The notes: a model not told the origin generated them from the sequence alone. A stretch of 64,000 bases of DNA from Microvirga puerhi (GCF_020089865.1 NZ_JAIRBM010000009.1:152329-216328); one strand, 5' to 3'. Shown: positions 1 through 9,208, counted from the stretch's first letter. Made by a program: numbers and translations.

Positions 1-636
1 GGCAAAGGTCTCTCGGGCGGCAAGCTCATCATCAGGCCGGCTGCGAACACGAAGGCTGTGCCGGAGCGTTCGATCATCGTCGGCAACACGGTGATGTATG
101 GAGCCATTGCGGGCGAAGCCTATTTCCGCGGCGTCGCCGGCGAGCGCTTCGCCGTGCGCAATTCCGGCGCCATCGCGGTTGTCGAAGGCACCGGCGATCA
201 CGGCTGCGAATACATGACCGGCGGCCTCGTGGTGGTCCTCGGGCAGACAGGTCGCAACTTCGCGGCCGGCATGTCCGGCGGCATCGCCTATGTGCTCGAC
301 GAGGACGGCAGCTTCGCCAAGCGCTGCAATCTCTCGATGGTCGACCTCGAGCCCGTGGAGGAAGAGGAAGACCTGATGCGTCGCGTCCTCCATCACGGCG
401 GAGACCTGGAAACCAAGGGCCGCATTGACATCCTCGCGAACATGTCGGGCTCGGATGAGGAGCGGTTGATGCAGCTCATCACCAACCATCACACCTATAC
501 GGGATCGGCGCGAGCCAAGGAGATCCTCGACAACTGGACGACCTACCGGACGAAGTTCGTGAAGGTGATGCCGGTCGAGTATCGCCGTGCGCTTCAGGAA
601 ATGGATCGGCTGCGCACCTTGCAGGCAGCGGAATAA
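1..636 (+). CDS. gltB: Glutamate synthase large subunit, C-terminal part (5' end outside window)
   Basis: The reading frame is open from base 1 and ends with TAA at 634-636, so only the last 211 residues of the roughly 1,500-residue alpha subunit are present. The visible part is the glycine-rich GXGXG right-handed beta-helix domain, for example [32 protein letters not shown] and [14 protein letters not shown], followed by the short C-terminal helical tail. In NADPH-dependent GOGAT this subunit hydrolyses glutamine and transfers the ammonia to 2-oxoglutarate on FMN and a 3Fe-4S cluster. gltD follows after 19 nt, the usual gltBD operon order. The missing N-terminal amidotransferase and FMN domains must lie left of base 1. 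Confidence 0.95.
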   Translation, partial: GKGLSGGKLIIRPAANTKAVPERSIIVGNTVMYGAIAGEAYFRGVAGERFAVRNSGAIAVVEGTGDHGCEYMTGGLVVVLGQTGRNFAAGMSGGIAYVLDEDGSFAKRCNLSMVDLEPVEEEEDLMRRVLHHGGDLETKGRIDILANMSGSDEERLMQLITNHHTYTGSARAKEILDNWTTYRTKFVKVMPVEYRRALQEMDRLRTLQAAE

Positions 637-655
637 GGATCAAGGGGCAATTCCA

Positions 656-2077
656 ATGGGCAAGGTCACAGGCTTTCTCGAATACGACCGCCAGGAGCAG
701 AAGTATCAGCTCGCCGGCGAACGCGTCCGTCACTTCCGCGAATTCACGCTGCCGCTCGACGACAACGACCTGAAAAAGCAGGCGGGGCGCTGCATGGATT
801 GCGGCATTCCGTTCTGTCACGGACCGACGGGCTGTCCGGTGAACAACCAGATTCCCGACTGGAACGACCTGGTCTGGCAGAACGATTGGGAAGAAGCGGC
901 GCGCAACCTGCACTCCACCAACAACTTCCCGGAATTTACGGGCCGCATCTGCCCGGCGCCGTGTGAGGAGGCGTGCACGCTCAACCTCGAGAACCAGCCG
1001 GTCGCCATCAAGACCATCGAACAGGCCATCGCCGACAAGGCCTGGGAGATGGGCTGGATCAAGCCGGAGATCGTCTCGTTCTCCACAGGCAAGCGCGTCG
1101 CGGTCATCGGCTCGGGCCCCGCCGGACTTGCCGCCGCGCAACAGCTCGCGCGTGCCGGCCACGAAGTGCATGTCTATGAGCGCGAGGCGAAGCCCGGGGG
1201 GCTTCTGCGCTATGGCATCCCCGACTTCAAAATGGAGAAGTATCACATCGACCGCCGCGTGAAGCAGATGGAAGCCGAGGGTGTCGTGTTCCATTGCGGC
1301 GTCAATGTCGGCGTCGACAAGAACTTCGCCTCGCTCCACAACGAGTACGATGCGGTGCTCTTCGCCGGCGGCGCTGAGGATCCGCGCAATCCCAATCTGC
1401 CGGGCCAGGATCTCGCGGGCGTTCATTTCGCGATGCCTTATCTCACCCAATCCAACAAGCGGCTGGGACAGGAAGACGTCACCGGCGAACCCATCCTGGC
1501 TGCAGGCAAGCACGTCGTGGTCATCGGTGGCGGCGACACGGCATCGGATTGCGTCGGCACGGCCTTCCGCCAGGGCGCACTCTCGGTGACGCAGCTCGAC
1601 ATCCGTCCCAAGCCTCCGGAGCGCGAGGACAAGCTCACCGTATGGCCGTACTGGCCCACGAAGATGCGCACCTCGTCGAGTCAGGCAGAAGGTGCCGAGC
1701 GCGAGTTCCAGGCAGCGACGTTGGGCATCGAAGGCAAGAAGGGCAAGGTCGTGGGTGTGCAATGCGCCCGTGTCGACGAGAAGCGCCAGCCCATTGCCGG
1801 CTCCGAGTTCATCCTGAAGGCCGATCTCGTGTTTCTGGCGATCGGCTTCGCCGGCTCGGTGAAGGAGGGTCTTCTCGACCAATCCGGCGTCGCTCTCGAC
1901 CGACGCGGCAACGTGGTCGCCAGCGATCAGGATTACAAGACAACGAGCGAAAAGGTCTTCGTCGCCGGTGACATGCGCCGTGGTCAGTCACTGGTGGTCT
2001 GGGCGATCCGCGAAGGCCGCCAGGCCGCCCGTGCCATTGATGAATACCTGACAGGATCGAGCAACCTGCCGCGCTGA
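656..2077 (+). CDS. gltD: Glutamate synthase (NADPH) small subunit
   Basis: This 473-residue protein is the beta subunit, which oxidises NADPH and passes electrons to the alpha subunit. The N-terminal Fe-S region has cysteines at 46, 49, 54 and 60 ([16 protein letters not shown]) and a second set near 99-107 ([10 protein letters not shown]). An FAD-binding Rossmann motif ([12 protein letters not shown]) starts near residue 150 and an NADPH-binding motif ([12 protein letters not shown]) lies near 290. The C-terminal [18 protein letters not shown] is typical of the family's FAD site. The start at 656 was chosen over an upstream in-frame codon at 587 because family members begin MGKxTGFLEY and because 587 would lie inside gltB. 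Confidence 0.96.
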   Translation: MGKVTGFLEYDRQEQKYQLAGERVRHFREFTLPLDDNDLKKQAGRCMDCGIPFCHGPTGCPVNNQIPDWNDLVWQNDWEEAARNLHSTNNFPEFTGRICPAPCEEACTLNLENQPVAIKTIEQAIADKAWEMGWIKPEIVSFSTGKRVAVIGSGPAGLAAAQQLARAGHEVHVYEREAKPGGLLRYGIPDFKMEKYHIDRRVKQMEAEGVVFHCGVNVGVDKNFASLHNEYDAVLFAGGAEDPRNPNLPGQDLAGVHFAMPYLTQSNKRLGQEDVTGEPILAAGKHVVVIGGGDTASDCVGTAFRQGALSVTQLDIRPKPPEREDKLTVWPYWPTKMRTSSSQAEGAEREFQAATLGIEGKKGKVVGVQCARVDEKRQPIAGSEFILKADLVFLAIGFAGSVKEGLLDQSGVALDRRGNVVASDQDYKTTSEKVFVAGDMRRGQSLVVWAIREGRQAARAIDEYLTGSSNLPR

Positions 2078-2117
2078 GTACAGGCGAGGATAGCCGTCTA
2101 TATCAACTCGACGTTCG

Positions 2118-2142
2118 GTGGGCCCACGTCAGTAGGGCCCAC
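2118..2142. terminator. Hairpin between convergent gltD and the gene at 2129-2686
   Basis: Arms GTGGGCCC (2118-2125) and GGGCCCAC (2135-2142) form a perfect 8-bp stem with a 9-nt loop, 41 nt after the gltD stop. It overlaps the stop codon of the convergent minus-strand gene. There is no T tract on either side, so intrinsic termination is plausible but unproven. Confidence 0.4.
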
Positions 2143-2686
2143 TCCAAATCTTGACCGAGATACGGGTCCCTTTCTCAAGGACCTTCGCCGATATGGAGAT
2201 CAACTCAGAAAACTGGTCATGAGGCGGCTTGATGTTGATGTCGACGCCTGGTTTGGCATCAGCAACAAGCTGTTCATAGGCCTTCAGCGCCTTTTTCTCG
2301 TCGGCGAATTTCAGCTTCGGAACCGACCGCGTCTCAAGCAGAGACAAAAGCTCAATCGCTACTCGATATTCCCAGCCGATGATGTTCATCGCGTCGGGAA
2401 AACCGTTGAGAACGAACGCGTAGGTCTGATTGCGATATTCGCATTGGGTCTGCTCAAGATGTACGACGACATCGTCATTCAACCGCAGAGTTTCACGAGC
2501 CGCCCCCTTGCTCTTATCGAGTTTGAAGCCGCCCTTCGCGAAGACGGGCTGAGGTGTCGCAAGCACACATCCATTCCCCGCCCCGTCTTCAGCCTGGGCT
2601 TTGGAAAGCGGTGAGATCAGAATGGGTGCCCAACAGCCGAAAACGGCTGCAAGCGCAATCGTTCGCAACGTTCCTATGACCACCAT
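2129..2686 (-). CDS. Exported hypothetical protein
   Basis: This is a protein of 185 residues if it starts at the ATG at 2686, or 190 from the ATG at 2701. I do not recognise the family. The N-terminus has a signal peptide-like stretch (MVVIGTLRTIALAAVFG... ending near KAQAED), so the product is probably periplasmic. The mature part has two cysteines, one near the N-terminus and one in TQCEYRNQTYAF, which could form a disulfide, and it ends ISVKIWSGPY. The start at 2686 is preferred because a perfect 9+9 inverted repeat at 2689-2708 overlaps the alternative start. The gene converges on gltD and has no obvious operon partner. Confidence 0.7.
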   Translation of the reverse strand: MVVIGTLRTIALAAVFGCWAPILISPLSKAQAEDGAGNGCVLATPQPVFAKGGFKLDKSKGAARETLRLNDDVVVHLEQTQCEYRNQTYAFVLNGFPDAMNIIGWEYRVAIELLSLLETRSVPKLKFADEKKALKAYEQLVADAKPGVDINIKPPHDQFSELISISAKVLEKGTRISVKIWSGPY

Positions 2687-2688
2687 AA

Positions 2689-2708
2689 CGATACAATACA
2701 TTGTATCG
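2689..2708. promoter_or_regulatory. Inverted repeat at the 5' end of the exported hypothetical gene
   Basis: Arms CGATACAAT and ATTGTATCG are separated by 2 bp (AC). The repeat sits immediately upstream of the preferred ATG at 2686 and contains TACA/TGTA half-sites. The position fits a repressor operator. No cognate regulator is visible nearby. Confidence 0.5.
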
Positions 2709-2734
2709 CAAGCAGCGACAATCTGTGCTTCTGT

Positions 2735-3997
2735 CTACTGAGACGGCCAGCGGAAGTCGTCCGCGCGGCCTGGGCGCGCGCTTGGAGCAACACCGTCCCG
2801 CAGAGCCTTCTGGATCGGATAGGCCTGGTCGCCAGTGAGCTTCGGCGTAGTGGAGACCAGGGTCCCGCTCGGCGTCACGTCCGGCCGGTTGAGCGGCAGA
2901 ACGGGACCGATCAGCGGTTTCGAGGGCAGAGAGACGGGAGTCGCGGCCTCGGGCGGTGCGGGCAATGCGGACTCGATGGAAGATGGAGACGATGCGCCGG
3001 GTGCGCCCTCGACCGGATGCGCCCCGGCGGTACTCGCGGCACCTGGCTGTCTGGCAGCGATGATCTGCTTGATTTCCGTATCGGCGAAATGTGCAAGCTT
3101 CCGGGCGCCCGCCTTGGTGAACGAGACGCCGTCGTTGCTTCTGAGCTTGGCGGATTGACCGTCGGTATCCGGGCCTATTGCCGTATAGCGGTTGTCATCA
3201 TCTACGAAGCCGGCCCAGATATCCACGTAAGTGCCACCGCTGCGCTGAACGCTCTCTCGGAAGATCTCGTTCATGGCGACGAGGTCCTCGGACATCGCCT
3301 CGTTCTTCATGGGTGGCAGACCGATCCAGACCACGGGGATGCCCCGGTCCGCGAAGGCCCGCATCACCGCGTCCACGCGCTGGCGGTAAGCTGCACGCCA
3401 TTCGGGCGTCAGGGGATCGTGATCGCCGCTCTGATCCTTGAAGGAAACCCGGTCCTTGGCCCCAATCATGACGACCGCGAGGCTGGCCTTCTGGCCGCTG
3501 TCGAGGACCTCCCGGATGAATTTCGGCCATTCGTCCGGGTCGGCGCGTAGCAGGCCACCATCATCTCTGGTCTTGCGGACGACCGCGACGTCTTCCGAAT
3601 CAGCATAGAGATCCGCGATGCCCTGCTCTACGGATGCTGCGAGTCCATCGCCAAAGACGACAACCTGGGTCACCGCATTCGTCTTAGGCTTTTCCTGACG
3701 GGTCACCGTGACCGGCGGAGGAGCAGGACGCCGCGGCCGCACGACCGGTCGATAGACGGGCGGCGGCGGTTCATCCGGAACGCCGAAAAGGCGTCGCAGA
3801 CTGAAACCCTGTGGCTGGGCAGGCTGGACGAGTTTGCCGGGGTAATAGCCCGGCGGATACGCTCGCAGATCTCTTTGTGCCGCAGGCGGCGGATAGCCAT
3901 AGGGCCCATAGGCCGGCTGTGCCCAGGCCGAAAGGCTGCCGCCCAGGAGACAGGGCAGCACGAACAGCAATCGGAATGACACAGGCGACAACCTCAT
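2735..3997 (-). CDS. SGNH/GDSL-hydrolase-fold protein, DUF459 family
   Basis: A 420-residue exported protein with an N-terminal signal peptide (MRLSPVSFRLLFVLPCLLGG... SAWAQ). A proline-rich linker (residues about 25-100) precedes the SGNH-like core. The core starts at VVVFGDGLAASVEQGIADLY, where the usual GDS nucleophile block reads GDG, followed by VVMIGAKDR (block III-like) and VWIGLPPMKN. A long low-complexity Pro/Ala/Ser-rich C-terminus follows. DUF459 proteins are periplasmic and are often linked with cell-envelope acyl or acetyl modification. Loss of the serine nucleophile in block I suggests altered or absent esterase activity. The start at 3997 is chosen because AGGAG lies 12 nt upstream; the ATG at 4009 directly abuts that motif. 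Confidence 0.8.
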   Translation of the reverse strand: MRLSPVSFRLLFVLPCLLGGSLSAWAQPAYGPYGYPPPAAQRDLRAYPPGYYPGKLVQPAQPQGFSLRRLFGVPDEPPPPVYRPVVRPRRPAPPPVTVTRQEKPKTNAVTQVVVFGDGLAASVEQGIADLYADSEDVAVVRKTRDDGGLLRADPDEWPKFIREVLDSGQKASLAVVMIGAKDRVSFKDQSGDHDPLTPEWRAAYRQRVDAVMRAFADRGIPVVWIGLPPMKNEAMSEDLVAMNEIFRESVQRSGGTYVDIWAGFVDDDNRYTAIGPDTDGQSAKLRSNDGVSFTKAGARKLAHFADTEIKQIIAARQPGAASTAGAHPVEGAPGASSPSSIESALPAPPEAATPVSLPSKPLIGPVLPLNRPDVTPSGTLVSTTPKLTGDQAYPIQKALRDGVAPSARPGRADDFRWPSQ

Positions 3998-4056
3998 CGG
4001 CGGTTCCATCTCCTAAAACGGATCTGCCGGCATTATAGAGCTGCGTCGGAGGCCCG

Positions 4057-5256
4057 TCAGCGGGCCGCGCGCAATTCTCGCAACAGGGCCAAGTCGGCAT
4101 AGCCGTCCGGGATCAAGCCACGCCTCAGCTGGAAGTTCCGGACCGCATCCCGGGTTTTCGAGCCGAGCTTGCCATCCGCATCGCCCTCATAAAAGCCAAG
4201 CCCGGCGAGATGCTGCTGCAGCTCTTCCCGCTGCTCCTTGTCGAGGAGAGGCTTGTCCTTCGGCCAAGCACCCTGAATCGGCCCTCCGCCCGTGATCCGA
4301 TCGCCGAGATGGGCCACGCCCATCGCATAGGCATCGGACGAGTTGTAGGACTTGATCACGTCGTAATTGTCCGTGAGCAGAAAGCTCGGACCACCCGCTC
4401 CCCCGGGCAGAAACAGGAACGCCTCGCCGGAACGGGGCAGAGGCTTGCCATCGACGCGACGCAGGCCGAGCGCGGCCCAGCTGGAGAAACCCTGCCGCAG
4501 GTTGCGGAAATCGAAGCCTTTCGGCAGCTTCACCTCGAAGCCCCAGGGCAGCCCCGGCTCCCAACCCTGGCGGCGCAGGTAATTGGCCGTCGAGGCGAGA
4601 GCGTCGGGCACCGACGACCAGATGTCACGAACGCCGTCACGGTTGCCATCTACTGCATACTTCATGAAGCTTGAGGGCATGAACTGCGTCTGGCCCATGG
4701 CACCGGCCCAGGAGCCCAGCATCTTGTCGCGGTCGATATGGTCCTGCTCCAGAATCTGGAGCGCCGTCAGAAGCTCGTCCTTGAAGAAGTCGCCGCGATA
4801 ACGGGTATAGGCCAGCGTCGCGAGGGCCCGAACCACGTAGATCGACCCGGTGAAGCTTCCGAAATTGGTTTCCATTCCCCATACGCCGAGCACGACGGAG
4901 CGAGGGACCCCATAGGTGCGCTCGACCATATCCAGCGTCCGCGACCATTCTGCGGCCATCTGCCGCCCACGCTGCAGGCGCTGGGCCGATACCGAACCCT
5001 CGATATAGTCCCAGATCGGCCGAACGAATTCCGACTGCTTCTTGGTCAGCGCAACGATCTTTGGATCGGGCTCCACTCCACGGAAGGCGTCGTCGAAGGT
5101 CGCCCGGGACACGCCTCGCGCTTTCGCCTGCGGCCATAGCCCATCGACGAAGGAGCGGAATGTCCCCTGTGCTGCGGCCGGCCCGGAAGACAGGATGACA
5201 CCCAGGAGAAAGGCGCCGCAGAGGATACGGCGCACCAGTCGAATCGGCTGCTGCAT
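4057..5256 (-). CDS. Lytic murein transglycosylase, MltB/SLT_2 type with peptidoglycan-binding domain
   Basis: A 399-residue protein with a signal peptide (residues 1-30, ending PAAAQ). The SLT_2/MltB catalytic domain spans about 33-325 and the catalytic glutamate is E129 in VLGVWGMETNFGSF. The family motif GAMGQTQFMPSSF follows near residue 195. A C-terminal PG_binding_1 domain (about 335-395: LQQHLAGLGFYEGDADGKLG) anchors it to peptidoglycan. Such enzymes cleave the MurNAc-GlcNAc bond to give 1,6-anhydro ends. It has no lipobox cysteine, so it is expected to be soluble in the periplasm rather than a lipoprotein like E. coli MltB. The DUF459 gene follows downstream on the same strand. Confidence 0.93.
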   Translation of the reverse strand: MQQPIRLVRRILCGAFLLGVILSSGPAAAQGTFRSFVDGLWPQAKARGVSRATFDDAFRGVEPDPKIVALTKKQSEFVRPIWDYIEGSVSAQRLQRGRQMAAEWSRTLDMVERTYGVPRSVVLGVWGMETNFGSFTGSIYVVRALATLAYTRYRGDFFKDELLTALQILEQDHIDRDKMLGSWAGAMGQTQFMPSSFMKYAVDGNRDGVRDIWSSVPDALASTANYLRRQGWEPGLPWGFEVKLPKGFDFRNLRQGFSSWAALGLRRVDGKPLPRSGEAFLFLPGGAGGPSFLLTDNYDVIKSYNSSDAYAMGVAHLGDRITGGGPIQGAWPKDKPLLDKEQREELQQHLAGLGFYEGDADGKLGSKTRDAVRNFQLRRGLIPDGYADLALLRELRAAR

Positions 5257-5577
5257 GTGGGTCGCTCCCGCTCGGAAGTGAAGTCTTGGATCCCCTCATG
5301 CGACCTTATGGAGGTTAACAGGCGGTTGATAGAGGGGCTCGGTGCGGCTTTCCGCGCGCCATTCGGCGGTCGGCAGCAGCAAAAGAGAGGGAGACAGGTG
5401 TCTCAGGACCGGAATTCAAGCACCGGATTAACGTTAGGGCTTCAGCCACAATTCAGGTCGCCGCAGGCAAAAGGGAAAGACGCCCAACTGCAACAAGACC
5501 TTCACTTGGGCGTTATATGAAGGTCGAACCTTGACAGTTCCTCTCTCTCGTTCCTCCCTAAGAGACGTCTCTTCCCA
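5257..5577. other. Divergent intergenic region between the transglycosylase and galU
   Basis: These 321 bases carry no convincing gene. They must hold the promoters of both divergent genes. A TTGACA hexamer at 5531-5536 on the + strand is a possible -35 element for galU, but no good -10 partner is seen. The short open frames here lack codon bias and ribosome sites. Confidence 0.5.
5560..5573. promoter_or_regulatory. 14-bp perfect palindrome upstream of galU
   Basis: AAGAGACGTCTCTT lies 4 bp before the galU ATG, where a ribosome-binding site would be expected. It could be an operator or a small hairpin masking translation initiation. No regulator is identified. Confidence 0.35.
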
Positions 5578-6456
5578 ATGGCCGAATCTATGAAGCGCAT
5601 CCGTAAAGCAGTTCTGCCCGTCGCCGGTCTCGGCACCCGTTTCCTTCCAGCCACCAAGGCCGTTCCGAAGGAGATGCTCTGCGTCGTGGATCGTCCCGTC
5701 GTGCAGCACGTTGTGGATGATGCCCGCGCCGCCGGCATCGAGCACTTCATCTTCGTGACCGGCCGCAACAAGGCCGTGATCGAGGACCATTTCGACATCG
5801 CCTATGAGCTCAATAGGACGCTCGAGAGCCGCAACAAGACGAAGGAATTGGAAGCTCTCGCCAAGGATCAGTTCGACGCGGGCCAGACGAGCTTCACCCG
5901 CCAACAGGAGCCCCTCGGGCTCGGCCACGCGGTCTGGTGTGCTCGTGAACTGGTGGGCGACGAGCCCTTCGCCGTCCTCCTGCCGGACATGCTAAGCCGT
6001 GGCTCCGTGGCCCAGATGATCGACGCCTACGAAAAGCATGGCGGCAATGTCATCGCCGTCGAGGAGGTGCCGCACGACCAGACCCATCAATACGGAATCG
6101 TCTCGGTCGGCGCGGAATTCGGCCAGACCTTCGAGATCACCGGCATGGTGGAGAAGCCGCCGAAGGGAACGGCGCCGTCGAACTACATCATCTCCGGCCG
6201 CTATATCCTGCAGCCGGAAATCTTCGACCTGCTTTCGACGCAGGAGCGCGGCGCCGGCAACGAGATCCAGCTGACGGACTCGATGATCCGCCTCATGAAG
6301 GATCAGAAATTCTTCGGCATGAAGTATGAGGGCAAGACCTACGACACCGGATCCAAGATCGGATTCCTGATGGCCAACGTCGCCTATGCCCTAGAGCGCG
6401 GCGACCTCAGCGCCGAATTCCGCCAGGAGCTCGAAGCGCTGCTGCGGCAGAAATAG
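5578..6456 (+). CDS. galU: UTP--glucose-1-phosphate uridylyltransferase
   Basis: A 292-residue cytoplasmic nucleotidyltransferase that makes UDP-glucose from UTP and glucose-1-phosphate for exopolysaccharide, LPS and periplasmic glucan synthesis. The N-terminal signature [22 protein letters not shown] (residues about 13-34) contains the nucleotide-binding loop and catalytic basic residues. [16 protein letters not shown] and [19 protein letters not shown] match GalU throughout, and the length is typical. No clear Shine-Dalgarno sequence precedes the ATG at 5578; the ATG at 5590 (MKRIRKAV) is an alternative. Supply of UDP-glucose could serve the two OpgG-like glucan genes elsewhere in this window. 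Confidence 0.96.
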   Translation: MAESMKRIRKAVLPVAGLGTRFLPATKAVPKEMLCVVDRPVVQHVVDDARAAGIEHFIFVTGRNKAVIEDHFDIAYELNRTLESRNKTKELEALAKDQFDAGQTSFTRQQEPLGLGHAVWCARELVGDEPFAVLLPDMLSRGSVAQMIDAYEKHGGNVIAVEEVPHDQTHQYGIVSVGAEFGQTFEITGMVEKPPKGTAPSNYIISGRYILQPEIFDLLSTQERGAGNEIQLTDSMIRLMKDQKFFGMKYEGKTYDTGSKIGFLMANVAYALERGDLSAEFRQELEALLRQK

Positions 6457-6506
6457 CCCGATGGCCGACTTTTGCCCGGCCGCCGCTCCATGCTAGAGGG
6501 GCGGCC

Positions 6507-7502
6507 ATGGCATCAGCATCGCTTCTCCCCTCCTCTCCTGACCAAGCCGTGTCCTCGGCTCTGCGCACCCTTGCCACCGAGCGGGATGGCCTCTCCGCCC
6601 TCATGGAGGCCCTCGACGGCGGCCTGGGAGCCCTTTTCTCGGACGCGGTCGAGCGGATCGCGGCCGCGCGCGGCCGGGTCATCGTCACCGGCATCGGCAA
6701 ATCGGGCCATATCGCGCGCAAGATCGTCGCGACGCTCGCCTCGACCGGCACGCCAGCCCATTACGTTCATCCCGCCGAAGCCAGCCATGGCGATCTCGGC
6801 ATGGTGCAGCCGGACGACGTGATCGTTGCCCTGTCCTGGTCCGGCGAGGCTACCGAGCTTGCCGACATCATCGCCTATGCCAAGCGCTTCCGGGTCCTGT
6901 TGATCGCGCTAACATCGAATACGGCCTCGACGCTCGGCCGCGCTGCCGATATCTGCCTGACCATGCCCAAGGCTAACGAGGCCTGTCCCAACGGGCTGGC
7001 TCCGACCACCTCCACCACCATGACGCTTGCCCTCGGAGATGCGTTAGCCGTAGCGCTCCTCGAAAAGCGTGGATTCACGGCGGAGCATTTCCGGGTCTTC
7101 CACCCGGGCGGGAAGCTCGGCGCGCGTCTCAAGCTCGTTCGCGACGTCATGCATCAGAACGAACGCCTGCCCATCGTCGGAGCCGACGCGCTCATGGGCG
7201 AGGCGATCGAAGAGATCGGCCGCAAGGGCTTCGGATCCGTGATCGTGGTCCATCCGGACGGCACACTCGCCGGGATCGTCACCGACGGGGACCTGCGCCG
7301 AAACCTGAGGCCCGATCTCGGTACCTTGCCCGTTACCGCCGTGATGACCAGGACGCCGCGCACCATTGCTCCGGACGATCTCCTGGCCTCGGCTCTCGAG
7401 ATTCAGGAAAGCTCCAAGATCACGGCGCTGATCGTCGTCGAGAACCGTCGTCCGGTCGGCCTCGTGCATTATCTCGATCTTCTGCGTGTCGGAGCAGCCT
7501 AA
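6507..7502 (+). CDS. kdsD: Arabinose-5-phosphate isomerase, KdsD/KpsF family
   Basis: A 331-residue protein with an N-terminal SIS sugar-isomerase domain (about 40-180; VTGIGKSGHIARK, SWSGEATEL, LAPTTSTTMTLALGDALA) and two C-terminal CBS domains (about 205-330). It interconverts ribulose-5-phosphate and arabinose-5-phosphate, the first step of Kdo synthesis for LPS. FHPGGKLGA is a family hallmark. GAGGGG 4-9 nt upstream supports the ATG at 6507. The gene follows galU by 50 nt on the same strand, forming a likely surface-polysaccharide pair. Its TAA overlaps the TAG of the convergent nfeD-like gene. Confidence 0.94.
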   Translation: MASASLLPSSPDQAVSSALRTLATERDGLSALMEALDGGLGALFSDAVERIAAARGRVIVTGIGKSGHIARKIVATLASTGTPAHYVHPAEASHGDLGMVQPDDVIVALSWSGEATELADIIAYAKRFRVLLIALTSNTASTLGRAADICLTMPKANEACPNGLAPTTSTTMTLALGDALAVALLEKRGFTAEHFRVFHPGGKLGARLKLVRDVMHQNERLPIVGADALMGEAIEEIGRKGFGSVIVVHPDGTLAGIVTDGDLRRNLRPDLGTLPVTAVMTRTPRTIAPDDLLASALEIQESSKITALIVVENRRPVGLVHYLDLLRVGAA

Positions 7503-7948
7503 GGATCATCCACCACGAGGGTCGAGCCCTCGACCTTGACGACACGGACCCGGGCGCCGGCGAACCGGTCTGCGCCGGTGACGCGCCAGGAACTGTCATC
7601 GACACGGATGCGTCCCTCGCCGTCTCTGATCGGCGCTTCGAGGACGAAGACACGCCCCACGAGGGATTCGCCGCGACGGTTAAGGAATTCGGCCTGGGTG
7701 TCCGGCTGCAGCCTCGGACGCGTCAGGGCCCGTCCGACGAGGACTGCACTAACCGAGAGAACAGCGAAGACGAGGGCGGAGGCCTGCCACGAGAGGCCGA
7801 AAATGCCGTCGATGACGCCTGTGACGAGAGCCGCCAGCCCAAGCCAGATGAAGAAGACTCCCGGCGCCAGAAGTTCGACACCGGCGAGAAGAAGGCCCAA
7901 AATGATCCAGGCCCAGGCGCCGAGCCTCATAAAGGCCTCGACGATCAT
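7499..7948 (-). CDS. NfeD-like membrane protein
   Basis: A 149-residue protein. The first 75 residues form hydrophobic membrane segments (WAWIILGLLLAGVELLAPGVF, LAALVTGVIDGIFGLSW, ALVFAVLSVSAVLVGRAL). The C-terminal 65 residues form an OB-fold-like NfeD domain (LVGRVFVLEAPIRDGEGRIRVDDSSWRV). Short NfeD proteins act with SPFH/stomatin proteins in membrane microdomains. It overlaps the upstream SPFH gene by 4 nt (ATGA), which implies translational coupling. Confidence 0.9.
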   Translation of the reverse strand: MIVEAFMRLGAWAWIILGLLLAGVELLAPGVFFIWLGLAALVTGVIDGIFGLSWQASALVFAVLSVSAVLVGRALTRPRLQPDTQAEFLNRRGESLVGRVFVLEAPIRDGEGRIRVDDSSWRVTGADRFAGARVRVVKVEGSTLVVDDP

Positions 7949-8943
7949 GGACGCTCTGCTCCGCCGACGACGGCAGGCACGCTGCGTGCCGGCTTCTGCG
8001 CACTGCCTCCGTCTCCGAAGACCGATCTCGTCAATTCAGCGATGCCGCCGAGGGTCCCGGCAAGTCCCGCCGCCTCGATGGGGACGATGACGACTTTCTG
8101 ATTGGGCGCCGTGGCGAGCGCGCGGATCGCATCGATGTATTTCTCCGCGACCAGGAAGTTCGCCGCCGACAGATCGCCGCGAGTGATCGCGTCGCTCACC
8201 ATCGTGGTGGCTTTCGCTTCCGCCTCCGCCTGACGCTCGCGCGCCTCAGCATCTCGGAACGCCGCCTCCTTGCGACCTTCCGCTGCCAGAATCTGCGATT
8301 GTTTCTGTCCCTCGGCGCGCAGGATTTCTGACTGGCGCATGCCTTCCGCTTCGAGGACTGCGGCGCGCTTGTCCCGTTCCGCCTTCATCTGACGGGCCAT
8401 GGCGCCGGCCAGATCTGCCGGCGGCACGATATCCTTGATCTCCACGCGGGTGACCTTCGCGCCCCAGGGCGATGCCGCCGCATCGACCACCCGCAGGAGA
8501 CGCTCATTGATCTCATCCCGGTGAGACAGGAGCTGATCGAGATCCATCGAGCCCACCACAGTGCGGATATTGGTCATGGTGAGGACGAGGAGCGCCTGGT
8601 TGAGGTTTGAGACCTCATAGGAGGCGCGCGCCGCATCGAGTACTTGAAAGAAAGCGACCGCATCGATGGTGACGCCCGCATTGTCGCGGGTGAAAGCTTC
8701 CTGGCTCGGAACGTCGAGGACCTGCTCCATGACGTTCACCTTCTTGCCGATCTGCTCCACGTAGGGGACGATGAGGCCGAGGCCCGGGCTCAAGGTGCGC
8801 GAATAGCGGCCGAAGCGCTCCACCGTATAGGCATAGCCCTGCGGAACCGTCCTGATTCCCATCGCGATCGTCAGAATGACGACGAAGACGAGAACGATGA
8901 CGAAGATATCGAAACCACTCAACACAGGACGGCCTCCAGGCAA
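7945..8943 (-). CDS. SPFH/stomatin-like membrane protease-associated protein (QmcA type)
   Basis: A 332-residue protein with an N-terminal membrane anchor (about 9-29: FDIFVIVLVFVVILTIAMG), then the SPFH/band-7 domain (about 35-210: VPQGYAYTVERFGRYSRTLSPG, WGAKVTRVEIKDIVPP). A charged Ala/Glu/Arg-rich coiled coil covers about 205-270 and a hydrophobic C-terminal region follows. It is about as long as E. coli QmcA. Members form oligomeric rings in the inner membrane and modulate FtsH or other membrane proteins. The partner is the overlapping nfeD-like gene, the standard stomatin operon arrangement. Confidence 0.92.
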   Translation of the reverse strand: MPGGRPVLSGFDIFVIVLVFVVILTIAMGIRTVPQGYAYTVERFGRYSRTLSPGLGLIVPYVEQIGKKVNVMEQVLDVPSQEAFTRDNAGVTIDAVAFFQVLDAARASYEVSNLNQALLVLTMTNIRTVVGSMDLDQLLSHRDEINERLLRVVDAAASPWGAKVTRVEIKDIVPPADLAGAMARQMKAERDKRAAVLEAEGMRQSEILRAEGQKQSQILAAEGRKEAAFRDAEARERQAEAEAKATTMVSDAITRGDLSAANFLVAEKYIDAIRALATAPNQKVVIVPIEAAGLAGTLGGIAELTRSVFGDGGSAQKPARSVPAVVGGAERP

Positions 8944-8989
8944 CGGAGTTGCAGGATCTTCAACCTATCCCAAACCGTAGGAAGCGCCT

Positions 8990-9086
8990 AAAGCATTTTC
9001 AGCGAAGTGGGCCCGGTTCGCCGTCAAAAAATGCATCCTGCCAAAGAAAAGGGATGCTTCCTCGTCAGTGGAAACAGCTCTAGAGC
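8990..9086. repeat. Rhizobiales-type intergenic repeat remnant
   Basis: AAAGCATTTTCAGCGAAGTG, then CCGGTTCG, ATGCATCC, AAAGAAAAGG and CTCTAGAGC, follow the order of a short dispersed element that I recall from Methylobacteriaceae and Bradyrhizobium intergenic regions (GCATTTTC-GACGAAGTGG-ACCGGTTCG...AGAGC). This is recognised from memory of the pattern. It lies between two minus-strand genes. Confidence 0.5.
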
Positions 9087-9208
9087 GCGACCGTGCCGAG
9101 CAATGGCCTCCGTTCAAAAGCGTCGGCCCCGAAGCACATCCACTTCGAGGCCGATCAGTCTTCTCAATGGAGGAAGGTCGCCGGACAAGAGACCGGGCTG
9201 TTTCGCTC

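Noticed and set aside
479..1882. Long antisense open frame across gltD
   Set aside because: Its translation has no domain and overlaps well-conserved gltB/gltD completely. High GC makes such shadows common.
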